NCBI GenBank assembly: GCA_947177545.1
Contig: CAMWVF010000121.1
Span: 1 to 5,003 of the forward strand
Length of the DNA: 5,003 nucleotides
Source of the DNA: an uncultured Clostridia bacterium
Lineage (GTDB): Bacteria > Bacillota > Clostridia > Oscillospirales > Ruminococcaceae
Direction: 5' to 3'
In this document: positions 1-5,003 of the stretch, piece after piece
Layout of the letters: each line of letters opens with the position of its first letter
Numbering within the stretch: the first letter of the stretch is position 1
Translations under genes and position numbers: made by a program
Notes under the pieces: generated by a model
Seen by the model: only the letters and a program-made list of their open reading frames with translations
The model's database searches: none
Told to the model about the DNA's origin: nothing

Positions 1-79
1 GTGTTGGGATCTGGAAAGATATGAGCTCTTTCTTTCCATGTCTCTTTCTGATTTGTCTGCTATAAATATGAATATGTAA
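1..79 (+). CDS. Possible C-terminal end of a plus-strand gene (partial)
   Basis: Frame 2 stays open from the window edge to a TAA at 77-79 and would encode about 25 residues ending in SLSDLSAINMNM. The stop falls exactly where the left arm of a strong terminator begins, which is how the end of a real gene looks. Frame 3 is also open, to a TAA at 63-65, but it gives a cysteine- and phenylalanine-rich peptide that looks less natural. Too little is visible to name a family. The call rests on position rather than on any motif, and the stretch could equally be untranslated 3' sequence. Confidence 0.3.
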   Translation, partial: CWDLERYELFLSMSLSDLSAINMNM

Positions 80-118
80 AAACGGAGGTCGGCATATAAA
101 AATACGACCTCCGTTTTT
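78..118. terminator. Bidirectional intrinsic terminator
   Basis: A perfect 14-bp inverted repeat, AAAAACGGAGGTCG at 78-91 and CGACCTCCGTTTTT at 105-118, encloses a 13-base AT-rich loop. The GC-rich core is flanked by A and T runs, so either transcript forms a stem followed by a U tract. On the minus strand it ends the gene that stops at 118, whose TAA touches the hairpin. On the plus strand it would end whatever gene enters from the left. This suggests a convergent gene pair sharing one terminator. Confidence 0.92.
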
Positions 119-1050
119 TATTTTATAATATTGAAATATTTAATCTTACCGGTAAGGCGGTTGAGCATGTCAAGTCTTACTCTTTGCTCAAATTCGGGCT
201 TTGCAAAGTAATAAACATACATCTCCAGCATATTTATATCGCCGATAGTACGTCCTTCAAGCTTGAAGTGCTTAAAGCCGAGAGGGACATATTTTGTCTC
301 TATATCATCGGGAGAAATATGGGTGCGGAATTTGTTTATTTCGTAAATATCATAACCCATATATTTGCAGTCAAAAGGCTCTTCAATAATATTGTCGGAG
401 TTCATGCCAAGTGTCTGAGCCATTAAGCATATCTTTATCTGATACTCGCCGATCGCGCTGTAGTGATCACCTCTCCTCTGGCATTCGGGCTGACAGCAGG
501 CGTTCACAAGTATCTCGCATCTGGCTCTGTCCTTTATAAGAGCCAGTTCATCGAACTTGTTGTTCCAGTTGTAGTCTATGACCACAAGATTGTAGTTTTT
601 GTCAAGTTCGGCGTTAAGGTCGTTCATATCCCGTATCTGCTTGCAGGTCGAGGAGGTTATCTTATAGTTCGGATATTTTTCACGAATATATTCTTCAAGT
701 ATTGGGGACATAACAATGACCTCGTTCAAGCCGTTATTGGCAAGTTCCATTATTTCGTTGCAAACCTTGTCGCTCAAATGCTTTTCTTCTATGGCGGGGT
801 TTGTGAATGTAAATCTCAGAGGTATTCCTCTGCCGTTGAATTCCTTGAGTATCTTTTTGGTAAGTTCGGGATTGTATTTTCCTCCGACGATTCTGCCGCC
901 GTTCCATATAGAACCGCTGAAGCAGCCGAATACAGAAGCTATCCTTATGCCGTCGCGAAAATATTCGGGATGTTCTTTCATATAGTCAAACATCAGAAGA
1001 TTAAGACTGTAATGATCTGTAAAATTCGGGAGATGATAATTGATTTCCAT
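118..1050 (-). CDS. Divergent peptidase U32-like protein, possible Fe-S binding
   Basis: A 310-aa soluble protein without signal peptide or membrane segment. Its layout follows U32 (YhbU/UbiU/UbiV-type) proteins. There is an N-terminal segment with FGCFSGS (residues 41-47), a mid segment around LNEVIVMSPILEEYI (108-122) like the strand-helix units of that barrel, a cysteine cluster NACCQPECQRRGDHY (183-197), and a C-terminal GFKHFKLEGR (268-277) resembling the conserved G-I-x-x-F-K-I-E-G-R element. UbiV-type members bind a 4Fe-4S cluster through four cysteines. C43 and the C186-x3-C190 pair look like counterparts, with C178 or C185 as possible fourth ligand. U32 members act in RNA or quinone hydroxylation or as putative proteases, and the substrate here cannot be told. 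The ATG at 1050 follows an AAGGAAGGG ribosome site seven bases upstream. It lies 64 bases after the TPM gene with no terminator between, so it may be co-transcribed. It reads as more AT-rich (many Ile, Asn, Lys, Tyr) than its upstream neighbours. Confidence 0.72.
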   Translation of the reverse strand: MEINYHLPNFTDHYSLNLLMFDYMKEHPEYFRDGIRIASVFGCFSGSIWNGGRIVGGKYNPELTKKILKEFNGRGIPLRFTFTNPAIEEKHLSDKVCNEIMELANNGLNEVIVMSPILEEYIREKYPNYKITSSTCKQIRDMNDLNAELDKNYNLVVIDYNWNNKFDELALIKDRARCEILVNACCQPECQRRGDHYSAIGEYQIKICLMAQTLGMNSDNIIEEPFDCKYMGYDIYEINKFRTHISPDDIETKYVPLGFKHFKLEGRTIGDINMLEMYVYYFAKPEFEQRVRLDMLNRLTGKIKYFNIIK

Positions 1051-1114
1051 GATAATTCCCTTCCTTTAAATATTGATTTTTAAATCTGTATGCGTACGGT
1101 CAAGGCGTTGAAAG

Positions 1115-1903
1115 TTATCTTCTTCCCCCGCTTCCCCCGCCTCCGTGACTGCTTCCGCCGTGGCTGTGACCGCCGCCACCGCTTCCTCCGCTGTCGCTGT
1201 TAATTCTGGTGCGGGTTGTGTACTCACGGACAAAGCGATCCTGCCGCCTGTACATATTTATAGTATTGCTGTTTAAATAGCAGTTAGCCGTCGGCGCATG
1301 ATGAAATTTGTACCTGTTCAAAACAATAGCAATACCTATCACCGCAGCCACGGTTCCCGCTGCTATTGCGGCAAAAAACACTGTTAAATCAAAATGAATC
1401 AATATGCCCTTTGAACCGATATTGCTGTCGTATTCAACAGTTCCGCTGCTGTAGTATTTCTCCAAACAGCGGTAAAATGTTTCAAGATGTCCCACATCGT
1501 CGTAAGCGAAGTACTTCTTGTTGCACGCATCTATCATGCTGTCAAGGCGGCTTGTGTTGAAATAATTCAGCAGGTCTCCGTCCATTGAAAAATAACGGTA
1601 GTCCAAATCTATCAGGTAAACAATTGAAGAGCTGTCGCTGCCGAAGTGGTCGTCATAGTAATCCTCCGCATAACGCATGGCGCGTTTACCGTCTTCACCA
1701 AAGCCGGTGTCCGTCGTAACGACTGCGATGTTCCAACCCGTAAGGTCGGAAACCGCCTGCTGTTTTGCTTCAAGCTCCGCAAGATTGCTTTGAGTATAAA
1801 GTCCCGCCTTGTCATCTATAAAGGATTCGGCTGCCGACACGGGAAGCGTTGCCGCCGCTGCGGAAATTACTGCCGCAGCTAAAAATACAAAAAGCTTTTT
1901 CAT
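1115..1903 (-). CDS. TPM-domain membrane protein (YdjH/YgcG-like)
   Basis: A 262-aa envelope protein. Residues 1-25 form a signal peptide (KK start, Ala/Val-rich core, VSA-A cleavage site near 24). Residues about 28-150 match the TPM domain (PF04536): FIDDKAGLYT at the start, the WNIAVVTTD strand (57-65), then a YAEDYYDDHFG helix (78-88) and the IVYLIDLDYRYF strand (94-105). A membrane helix spans about 173-195. The tail (237-262) is low-complexity Gly/Ser/His, typical of TPM proteins whose C-terminus ends in GGG-rich repeats. The TPM domain should lie outside the cell and the tail inside. Catalysis is uncertain: some TPM proteins are reported as phosphatases, others act as scaffolds. The start ATG overlaps the stop of the upstream zinc-ribbon gene (ATGA), with a GGGGG ribosome site inside that gene, so translation is probably coupled. 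The pair parallels B. subtilis ydjG-ydjH. Confidence 0.87.
   Translation of the reverse strand: MKKLFVFLAAAVISAAAATLPVSAAESFIDDKAGLYTQSNLAELEAKQQAVSDLTGWNIAVVTTDTGFGEDGKRAMRYAEDYYDDHFGSDSSSIVYLIDLDYRYFSMDGDLLNYFNTSRLDSMIDACNKKYFAYDDVGHLETFYRCLEKYYSSGTVEYDSNIGSKGILIHFDLTVFFAAIAAGTVAAVIGIAIVLNRYKFHHAPTANCYLNSNTINMYRRQDRFVREYTTRTRINSDSGGSGGGGHSHGGSSHGGGGSGGRR
1122..1139 (-). repeat. Tandem 9-bp in-frame repeat in the Gly-rich tail
   Basis: CTTCCCCCG occurs twice back to back (1122-1130 and 1131-1139). On the coding strand this is CGGGGGAAG twice, within the last codons of the TPM gene (GGGGSGGRR). The unit length is a multiple of three, so loss or gain of a copy would change the tail by three residues and keep the frame. 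Confidence 0.7.
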
Positions 1904-2943
1904 GCGATCATTCCCCCTATCAGTCCGCCTAAAATTGCAAATACCAGAAACAGTGCCGCACCCAAAAGCGCAAGCTTTGCCCCCGACACGGGAGGTATGC
2001 CCGCCACCTTGCCGGTCTGACCGTTAAGAGCAAAGAAATATTTTTTGCCCTTGTGAATGTACGTCATGAACCAAACCGGCAGCATTGCGTAATGCCACGC
2101 AGCCTTTTTAACAGACAAATTTGCGGACTGCTTCGACACCGAGGTGTAGCCGTTAATGTCGTTCATAAGCACCTGCTCCGCACCCTGTCTCATGCGTTCC
2201 TTTATTCGGGGGAAAGCAGTCTCCTTGTCCACGTCGTATTTGTCGGCGTAAAAGCCGCTGAAATAATTCATGTTAAAGGGCACGAACTCGCTGTAATCAA
2301 ACGGCTCGACAGCGTCCATAAGAGCGTCGTCCAGCTTTTTGGAGCCGTCGGCGGGGACGCCCTTGTACTCCATTTCCGCCGCTCTTTCAACACTGTAGAC
2401 CCTTGTGTGAGTAATGCGGTAGTTCCCAGAAACATAGGAGCTGACGTTCTTTGCGTCGCAAACCACAGAGGAGTCTATCGTGCAGTCCGAAAGCCAGAAC
2501 GGGACATAAAGCCCCACCATTTTTTCAAGCTGCTTTTTGGACTTGAAGTCGCCCGGCAAAAACCATTTTTTAGCGCACCAGTCCTCAAAGGATTTTTCCG
2601 CAAGGTCTCTCGTGTACTTGAACGGAATGATAAGCTCTGGCTGCAATGCTCCCGAGACCCGTCCCTTTAAAGCCACCGCGCTGTGGCAGTAGTGACAGAA
2701 GGTAGCTGCTGTGTTTTCGTCCGAAACAATTTCCGCGCCGCAGCTTTCGCACAGGTAAAGATTGGTGTGTCCGCTGAAATAATTGTCCTGCTCCGCCGCA
2801 GTCTTTCGCTCTGTTTTGTTGGCTGCGTTTATTTCCTCCTCGGTAAAATCCGAGCCGCAGAAGTCGCAGATAAACCGCTGTGCGTCGGGCTTGAATTCCA
2901 CCGCCGCACCGCAGTTTGGACATTTAAGCTGTAATGCTTCCAT
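1900..2943 (-). CDS. Double zinc-ribbon, tail-anchored membrane protein (YdjG-like)
   Basis: A 347-aa protein often annotated as a TFIIB-type zinc-ribbon protein. Two four-cysteine ribbons are visible: C8-x2-C11 with C26-x2-C29, and C65-x2-C68 with C83-x2-C86. The family core follows, including IIPFKYTRD (109-117), GLYVPFWLSDC (about 143-153) and a late MLPVWFMTYIHKGKKYFF segment leading into NGQTGKVAG. The only hydrophobic helix is at the very C-terminus (about 321-347), so the ribbons and core should face the cytoplasm. B. subtilis YdjG has this character and helps tether PspA/YdjI complexes at the membrane. That role is assumed here from family and gene order, not shown. An AAAGGA ribosome site (2956-2961) is 12 bases from the ATG, a little far. 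No better start exists because an in-frame TAA lies just upstream. It is 32 bases downstream of the microprotein gene and overlaps the TPM gene by four bases. Confidence 0.87.
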   Translation of the reverse strand: MEALQLKCPNCGAAVEFKPDAQRFICDFCGSDFTEEEINAANKTERKTAAEQDNYFSGHTNLYLCESCGAEIVSDENTAATFCHYCHSAVALKGRVSGALQPELIIPFKYTRDLAEKSFEDWCAKKWFLPGDFKSKKQLEKMVGLYVPFWLSDCTIDSSVVCDAKNVSSYVSGNYRITHTRVYSVERAAEMEYKGVPADGSKKLDDALMDAVEPFDYSEFVPFNMNYFSGFYADKYDVDKETAFPRIKERMRQGAEQVLMNDINGYTSVSKQSANLSVKKAAWHYAMLPVWFMTYIHKGKKYFFALNGQTGKVAGIPPVSGAKLALLGAALFLVFAILGGLIGGMIA

Positions 2944-2975
2944 TTGGCAAATTTATCCTTTCATTTGTTGATAAA

Positions 2976-3119
2976 TCATTTTTTCTTTTTCTTGGAAATA
3001 ATACCCGCAATAACCGCTCCGACTATAAGTACTGCCGCAATAATTACGGCGATAAGATAAACGTTTGCCGAGACGTTGCCCGTGGCGGGGACTGCTGTCG
3101 CCGCATAAGACCAAAGCAT
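2976..3119 (-). CDS. 47-aa membrane microprotein resembling an orphan LPXTG-like sorting signal
   Basis: The 47-residue product has a nine-residue lead, then VPATG (10-14), a hydrophobic helix (about 20-42) and a terminal KKKKK. That order (xPxTG, helix, basic tail) is the architecture of a C-terminal cell-wall sorting signal. Here almost nothing precedes it and there is no separate signal peptide. It could be a single-pass membrane peptide with the short N-terminus outside. It could also be a sortase substrate or decoy, or simply a small membrane protein whose VPATG is chance. The ATG at 3119 is chosen because GAAAGGAG (3127-3134) is seven bases away. The ATG at 3125 is only one base from it, and the longer open frame to 3173 would begin upstream of the -10 box. 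It is the first gene after the promoter, 32 bases before the zinc-ribbon gene. I cannot assign a function. Confidence 0.68.
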   Translation of the reverse strand: MLWSYAATAVPATGNVSANVYLIAVIIAAVLIVGAVIAGIISKKKKK

Positions 3120-3126
3120 AACCATG

Positions 3127-3134
3127 CTCCTTTC
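3127..3134 (-). promoter_or_regulatory. Ribosome binding site that sets the microprotein start
   Basis: On the minus strand this reads GAAAGGAG, a strong Shine-Dalgarno match. It stands seven bases before the ATG at 3117-3119 and only one base before the ATG at 3123-3125, so it favours the shorter 47-aa product. Confidence 0.75.
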
Positions 3135-3152
3135 ATTATTCGCTTTTATACA

Positions 3153-3181
3153 ATTATAACACCTTTCCGCCAAAATAGCAA
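3153..3181 (-). promoter_or_regulatory. Sigma-A-type promoter of the microprotein/zinc-ribbon/TPM operon
   Basis: Read on the minus strand: -35 TTGCTA (3176-3181, four of six consensus bases), a 17-base spacer, and a perfect -10 TATAAT (3153-3158). Transcription would start near 3146, leaving about 27 untranslated bases that contain the GAAAGGAG site. No ECF-type element was recognised, although the related B. subtilis operon is SigW-dependent. Confidence 0.75.
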
Positions 3182-3192
3182 GAACTTTTCAC

Positions 3193-3231
3193 AAATAAAA
3201 AAGGCTCTCCCCAAAATCGGAAAAAGCCTTT
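3193..3231 (-). terminator. Intrinsic terminator after the PF06541 gene
   Basis: A 7-bp stem pairs AAAGGCT (3200-3206) with AGCCTTT (3225-3231), with weaker inner pairing of TCC with GGA. On the minus strand it is followed by a run of six T and an AT-rich stretch. It lies 13 bases beyond the stop of the membrane protein gene and just upstream of the next promoter, so it separates the two leftward units. Confidence 0.78.
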
Positions 3232-3243
3232 AGGTATTACATT

Positions 3244-3894
3244 TTATCTTCCGCCGTATTTGTAATGGCGGAAGCTCCGCTCTGGGATATCGAACCGCCA
3301 TGAGGTCATCATGCTTTGTGTGCGCATTGTCCGCGCGGCGTTGAAAAGAAAGTCCGCTGTCATTACCGTCATAAGCGAAGCTCCCAAAACATTGGATACC
3401 GTTGGGTCAAGTCTCATAAGAGCCTCCATGATACGCTCAAAGAAGCAGTCCATAAAAACGGTTATTACCACCGTAAAGCCAATGCTTGTCGGTATCGAGG
3501 TGTAACGTGTTATATGCATGGGGATTGAGGTGTAGTCCCACAAAATTATATGGCAGGACTTTTCGATCATCTTGCCCAAGATTATCTCTCCAAGTGACAC
3601 GCACACAAAGGTTATGGTAAAGTATGCGGCAATTCGTATGCCTACGTTGTTTTCAACTCTGTCGTTAAGGTCGTTGATGTACGTCCGCGGATTCTGGGGC
3701 GTACCTAAAAGCAGGTAGAAGCCCATTACGGCAAGCCCGTAGCCAAGCAGGAAAGGGGCAAACATATTGCGGTTGTCCATATAGCCCTTACGCGCGGCGA
3801 GCCATAAATTTTCAAGGGTAAATCCGAGGAATGAGATTATCGCCGTCATTATCAGCATTGAGCTTATGCTGTAATCAATTTCGGTAATTTTCAT
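3244..3894 (-). CDS. PF06541-type multi-pass membrane protein (putative ABC-transporter type IV family)
   Basis: A 216-aa polytopic protein with about five helices, at roughly 10-33, 45-63, 84-107, 136-153 and 166-185. Family-like motifs are FLGFTLENLW (22-31), NRNMFAPFLLGYGLAV (41-56) and the loop LWDYTSIPMHI (118-128) followed by TSIPTSIGF (132-140). These match the G-F-x-x-E, N-R/x-x-G-P-F-x-x-x-Y-G and W-D-Y-S/T blocks of PF06541. The family name suggests a transporter part, but its role is unproven and no ATPase gene is adjacent. The C-terminal tail (about 190-216) is basic and probably cytoplasmic. Translation starts at the ATG at 3894 with an AAAGGAG site about 10 bases upstream. It has its own promoter and terminator, so it is probably monocistronic. 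Confidence 0.77.
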   Translation of the reverse strand: MKITEIDYSISSMLIMTAIISFLGFTLENLWLAARKGYMDNRNMFAPFLLGYGLAVMGFYLLLGTPQNPRTYINDLNDRVENNVGIRIAAYFTITFVCVSLGEIILGKMIEKSCHIILWDYTSIPMHITRYTSIPTSIGFTVVITVFMDCFFERIMEALMRLDPTVSNVLGASLMTVMTADFLFNAARTMRTQSMMTSWRFDIPERSFRHYKYGGR

Positions 3895-3927
3895 ATAGTT
3901 CGCTCTCCTTTCTTTTTATTATTAATA

Positions 3928-3956
3928 ATTATAATGCCTTGTCCGAAAAATATCAA
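3928..3956 (-). promoter_or_regulatory. Sigma-A-type promoter of the PF06541 membrane protein gene
   Basis: Read on the minus strand: -35 TTGATA (3951-3956, five of six consensus), a 17-base spacer and a perfect -10 TATAAT (3928-3933). The start would be near 3921, giving a leader of about 27 bases with the AAAGGAG site. It is divergent from the thioesterase promoter, and the two -35 boxes are 40 bases apart. Confidence 0.85.
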
Positions 3957-3996
3957 TAGACAGTTTTTTTGTTTTGCACAATTTTTGTCCTATGGG

Positions 3997-4025
3997 TTGA
4001 AAATGTCCTTAAAATAGGGTATAAT
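3997..4025 (+). promoter_or_regulatory. Sigma-A-type promoter of the thioesterase/esterase operon
   Basis: -35 TTGAAA (3997-4002, five of six consensus), a 17-base spacer and a perfect -10 TATAAT (4020-4025). Transcription should begin near 4032, about 30 bases before the thioesterase ATG at 4061. This also shows that an upstream in-frame ATG inside the -10 region is not the start. Confidence 0.88.
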
Positions 4026-4060
4026 TGCAGTATAAAAGAATACGAGGGAGCTGTTTGAAA

Positions 4061-4492
4061 ATGGATATAAAGCTTTACGAGCATAGGGTAAGCTACTACG
4101 AGACGGACCAAATGGGCATAGTTCATCACTCGAATTACATTCGCTGGTTTGAGGACGCGCGTGTGGATTTCCTTGAGCAGGTGGGGTACTCCTACAAAAA
4201 AATGGAGGATATCGGGGTAATGATAGTTGTGCTGGGGGCTTCCTGCGATTATAAAATTTCGGCGCGGTTCGGGGACAATGTTGTTATTATCCCGAAGATA
4301 GCGGAATTCAACGGCTTTAAAATGACGGTGACATACCGCGTCCTTAATAAGACGGACGGCGCTCTTATGGCGACCGGCGAGACAAGGCACTGCTTCACCG
4401 ATCTGAACCTGAAGCCCGTGCGTACAAAAAAAGATTACCCCGATATTTACAAGCTTTTTTACGATTTTATAGACGTTGATCTTGATAAGTGA
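4061..4492 (+). CDS. Hotdog-fold acyl-CoA thioesterase (4HBT/YbgC-like)
   Basis: A 143-aa cytoplasmic enzyme of the 4-hydroxybenzoyl-CoA thioesterase class, which hydrolyses acyl-CoA or acyl-ACP thioesters. The N-terminus has the family signature: D16-x2-G19-I-V-H22-x-S24-N25-Y26, then W29-F-E31-D-A-R34, with Asp16 at the usual catalytic position. Later strands (CDYKISARFGDNVVI at about 65-79, MTVTYRVLN, then TGETRHCFTD) fit the rest of the hotdog fold, and the length is normal. Substrate cannot be read from sequence; close homologues take short-chain, aromatic or ACP-bound acyl groups. The ATG at 4061 is chosen because GAGGGAG (4044-4050) lies 10 bases upstream and the promoter -10 ends at 4025. 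It is first in a two-gene or longer operon with the CE2-like esterase. Confidence 0.9.
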   Translation: MDIKLYEHRVSYYETDQMGIVHHSNYIRWFEDARVDFLEQVGYSYKKMEDIGVMIVVLGASCDYKISARFGDNVVIIPKIAEFNGFKMTVTYRVLNKTDGALMATGETRHCFTDLNLKPVRTKKDYPDIYKLFYDFIDVDLDK

Positions 4493-4504
4493 AAGGTGGT
4501 TTTT

Positions 4505-5003
4505 ATGAATAAGTTTTTTGCGGACGAAAACAATGTGCGTGTGCTCGGCAGAAGTCTTTTTCGGGACAATATTCGTTACCTAAGCTGGAGCTGTTCGGGG
4601 GTGGAGTTCCTTTTCACAGGCAGCAAACTTACCGCCGAGATATGGACGGATTGGGTTCATGACGAGCCGTGGAAGGATATTTTTCAGCCGTATATTGCAG
4701 TTTTTGAGGACGGCGAGAGCGTTCCCCGAAAACGTCTTGCAATAGAGGCAGGGACGAACAGCTGCACTGTTTATGAAAGCAGTTCGGTACGCACCGTCAA
4801 GATAAAAATTTTAAAGCTTTCCGAGGCGGCGTTCAGCAAAATCGGTATTGTCAGCCTTTCGGGGGACGGCGATATTGTTCCCACAAAACCGCAGTCCCGA
4901 CGGTTTGAATTTATCGGGGACAGTATTACCTGCGGCTTTGGCATTGAGGGAAAGTCCGCCGAAGAGGGCTTTCGGACAGAGACGGAAAATTCCTACATAA
5001 CCT
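4505..5003 (+). CDS. CE2-like SGNH carbohydrate esterase, 5' part (runs off the window)
   Basis: The frame is open from ATG 4505 to the window edge and gives 166 residues. Residues about 12-125 look like the N-terminal beta-sandwich of family CE2 deacetylases: V-L-G-R-S-L-F near 13-19, S-G-V-E-F-L-F-T-G at 31-39, and an A-V-F-E-D-G strand at 65-70. The SGNH hydrolase block I follows as FEFIGDSITCGFG (134-146), making Ser140 the expected nucleophile. T160-E-N-S-Y matches the segment after block I. The Gly, Asn and Asp-x-x-His blocks lie beyond the window. CE2 enzymes remove acetyl groups from xylan or other glycans and can transfer acyl groups. No signal peptide is present (the protein starts MNKFFADENN), so a cytoplasmic role is likely. 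The AAAGGTGG site (4492-4499) is five bases before the ATG. The gene starts 12 bases after the thioesterase stop and is surely co-transcribed. Confidence 0.86.
   Translation, partial: MNKFFADENNVRVLGRSLFRDNIRYLSWSCSGVEFLFTGSKLTAEIWTDWVHDEPWKDIFQPYIAVFEDGESVPRKRLAIEAGTNSCTVYESSSVRTVKIKILKLSEAAFSKIGIVSLSGDGDIVPTKPQSRRFEFIGDSITCGFGIEGKSAEEGFRTETENSYIT

Noticed and set aside
463..1083. A 206-codon plus-strand open frame opposite the U32-like gene
   Set aside because: It is antisense to a protein with recognisable family motifs and a good ribosome site, and its own translation shows no domain. It is a shadow frame.
1098..1103. TTGACC on the minus strand between the TPM and U32-like genes as a promoter -35
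   Set aside because: No acceptable -10 is found at 16 to 18 bases; the sequence at 17 bases is AAAATC.
2053..2670. A 205-codon plus-strand open frame opposite the zinc-ribbon gene
   Set aside because: The minus-strand product has clear cysteine ribbons and family motifs. The antisense frame is explained by codon bias of that gene.
3120..3173. N-terminal extension of the microprotein to a 65-aa product
   Set aside because: The upstream ATG lies before the -10 box of the promoter, and the strong ribosome site points to the ATG at 3119.
3956..3993. Imperfect inverted repeat (ATAG-ACA and TGTCCTAT) between the divergent -35 boxes as an operator
   Set aside because: Arms are only seven bases with a bulge and a long AT-rich centre, which can arise by chance in such sequence.
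3953..4390. A 145-codon minus-strand open frame opposite the thioesterase
   Set aside because: It runs through both the intergenic promoter region and the antisense of a clear hotdog enzyme, with no ribosome site or domain.

Overview
The window looks like a chromosomal segment of a Gram-positive anaerobe of the Clostridia, most likely a Ruminococcus-like member of the Oscillospiraceae. The basis is moderate GC, strong Gram-positive Shine-Dalgarno sites, near-consensus sigma-A promoters with 17-bp spacers, a YdjG/YdjH-like gene pair, a PF06541 membrane protein, a divergent U32-like protein and a CE2-type carbohydrate esterase. This is an inference from gene content; no rRNA or marker gene is present.

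Layout. Bases 1-79 probably carry the last codons of a plus-strand gene that begins outside the window, ending at a strong bidirectional terminator (78-118). Bases 118-3181 appear to be one leftward transcription unit. Its promoter (3153-3181) drives a 47-aa membrane microprotein shaped like an isolated cell-wall sorting signal (2976-3119). Next come a double zinc-ribbon, tail-anchored protein (1900-2943), a TPM-domain protein with a signal peptide and Gly/His-rich tail (1115-1903, ATGA overlap), and a divergent U32-family-like protein (118-1050). I see no terminator inside this unit. The zinc-ribbon/TPM pair resembles Bacillus subtilis YdjG-YdjH, which act with PspA (YdjF) and the SPFH protein YdjI at the membrane. 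Neither partner lies in this window.

To the right, a leftward PF06541-type membrane protein (3244-3894) has its own promoter and terminator. It is transcribed divergently from a rightward operon. That operon has a near-consensus promoter (3997-4025), a hotdog-fold acyl-CoA thioesterase (4061-4492) and, 12 bases later, the 5' part of a CE2-like SGNH esterase (from 4505), cut by the window end. The esterase shows no signal peptide, which is unusual for CE2 enzymes.

The window is compact, with no intergenic stretch over about 170 bases. I saw no tRNA, rRNA, CRISPR array, insertion sequence or phage gene. The least ordinary features are the orphan sorting-signal microprotein heading the envelope operon, the cysteine pattern of the U32-like protein, and the apparently cytoplasmic CE2 enzyme.
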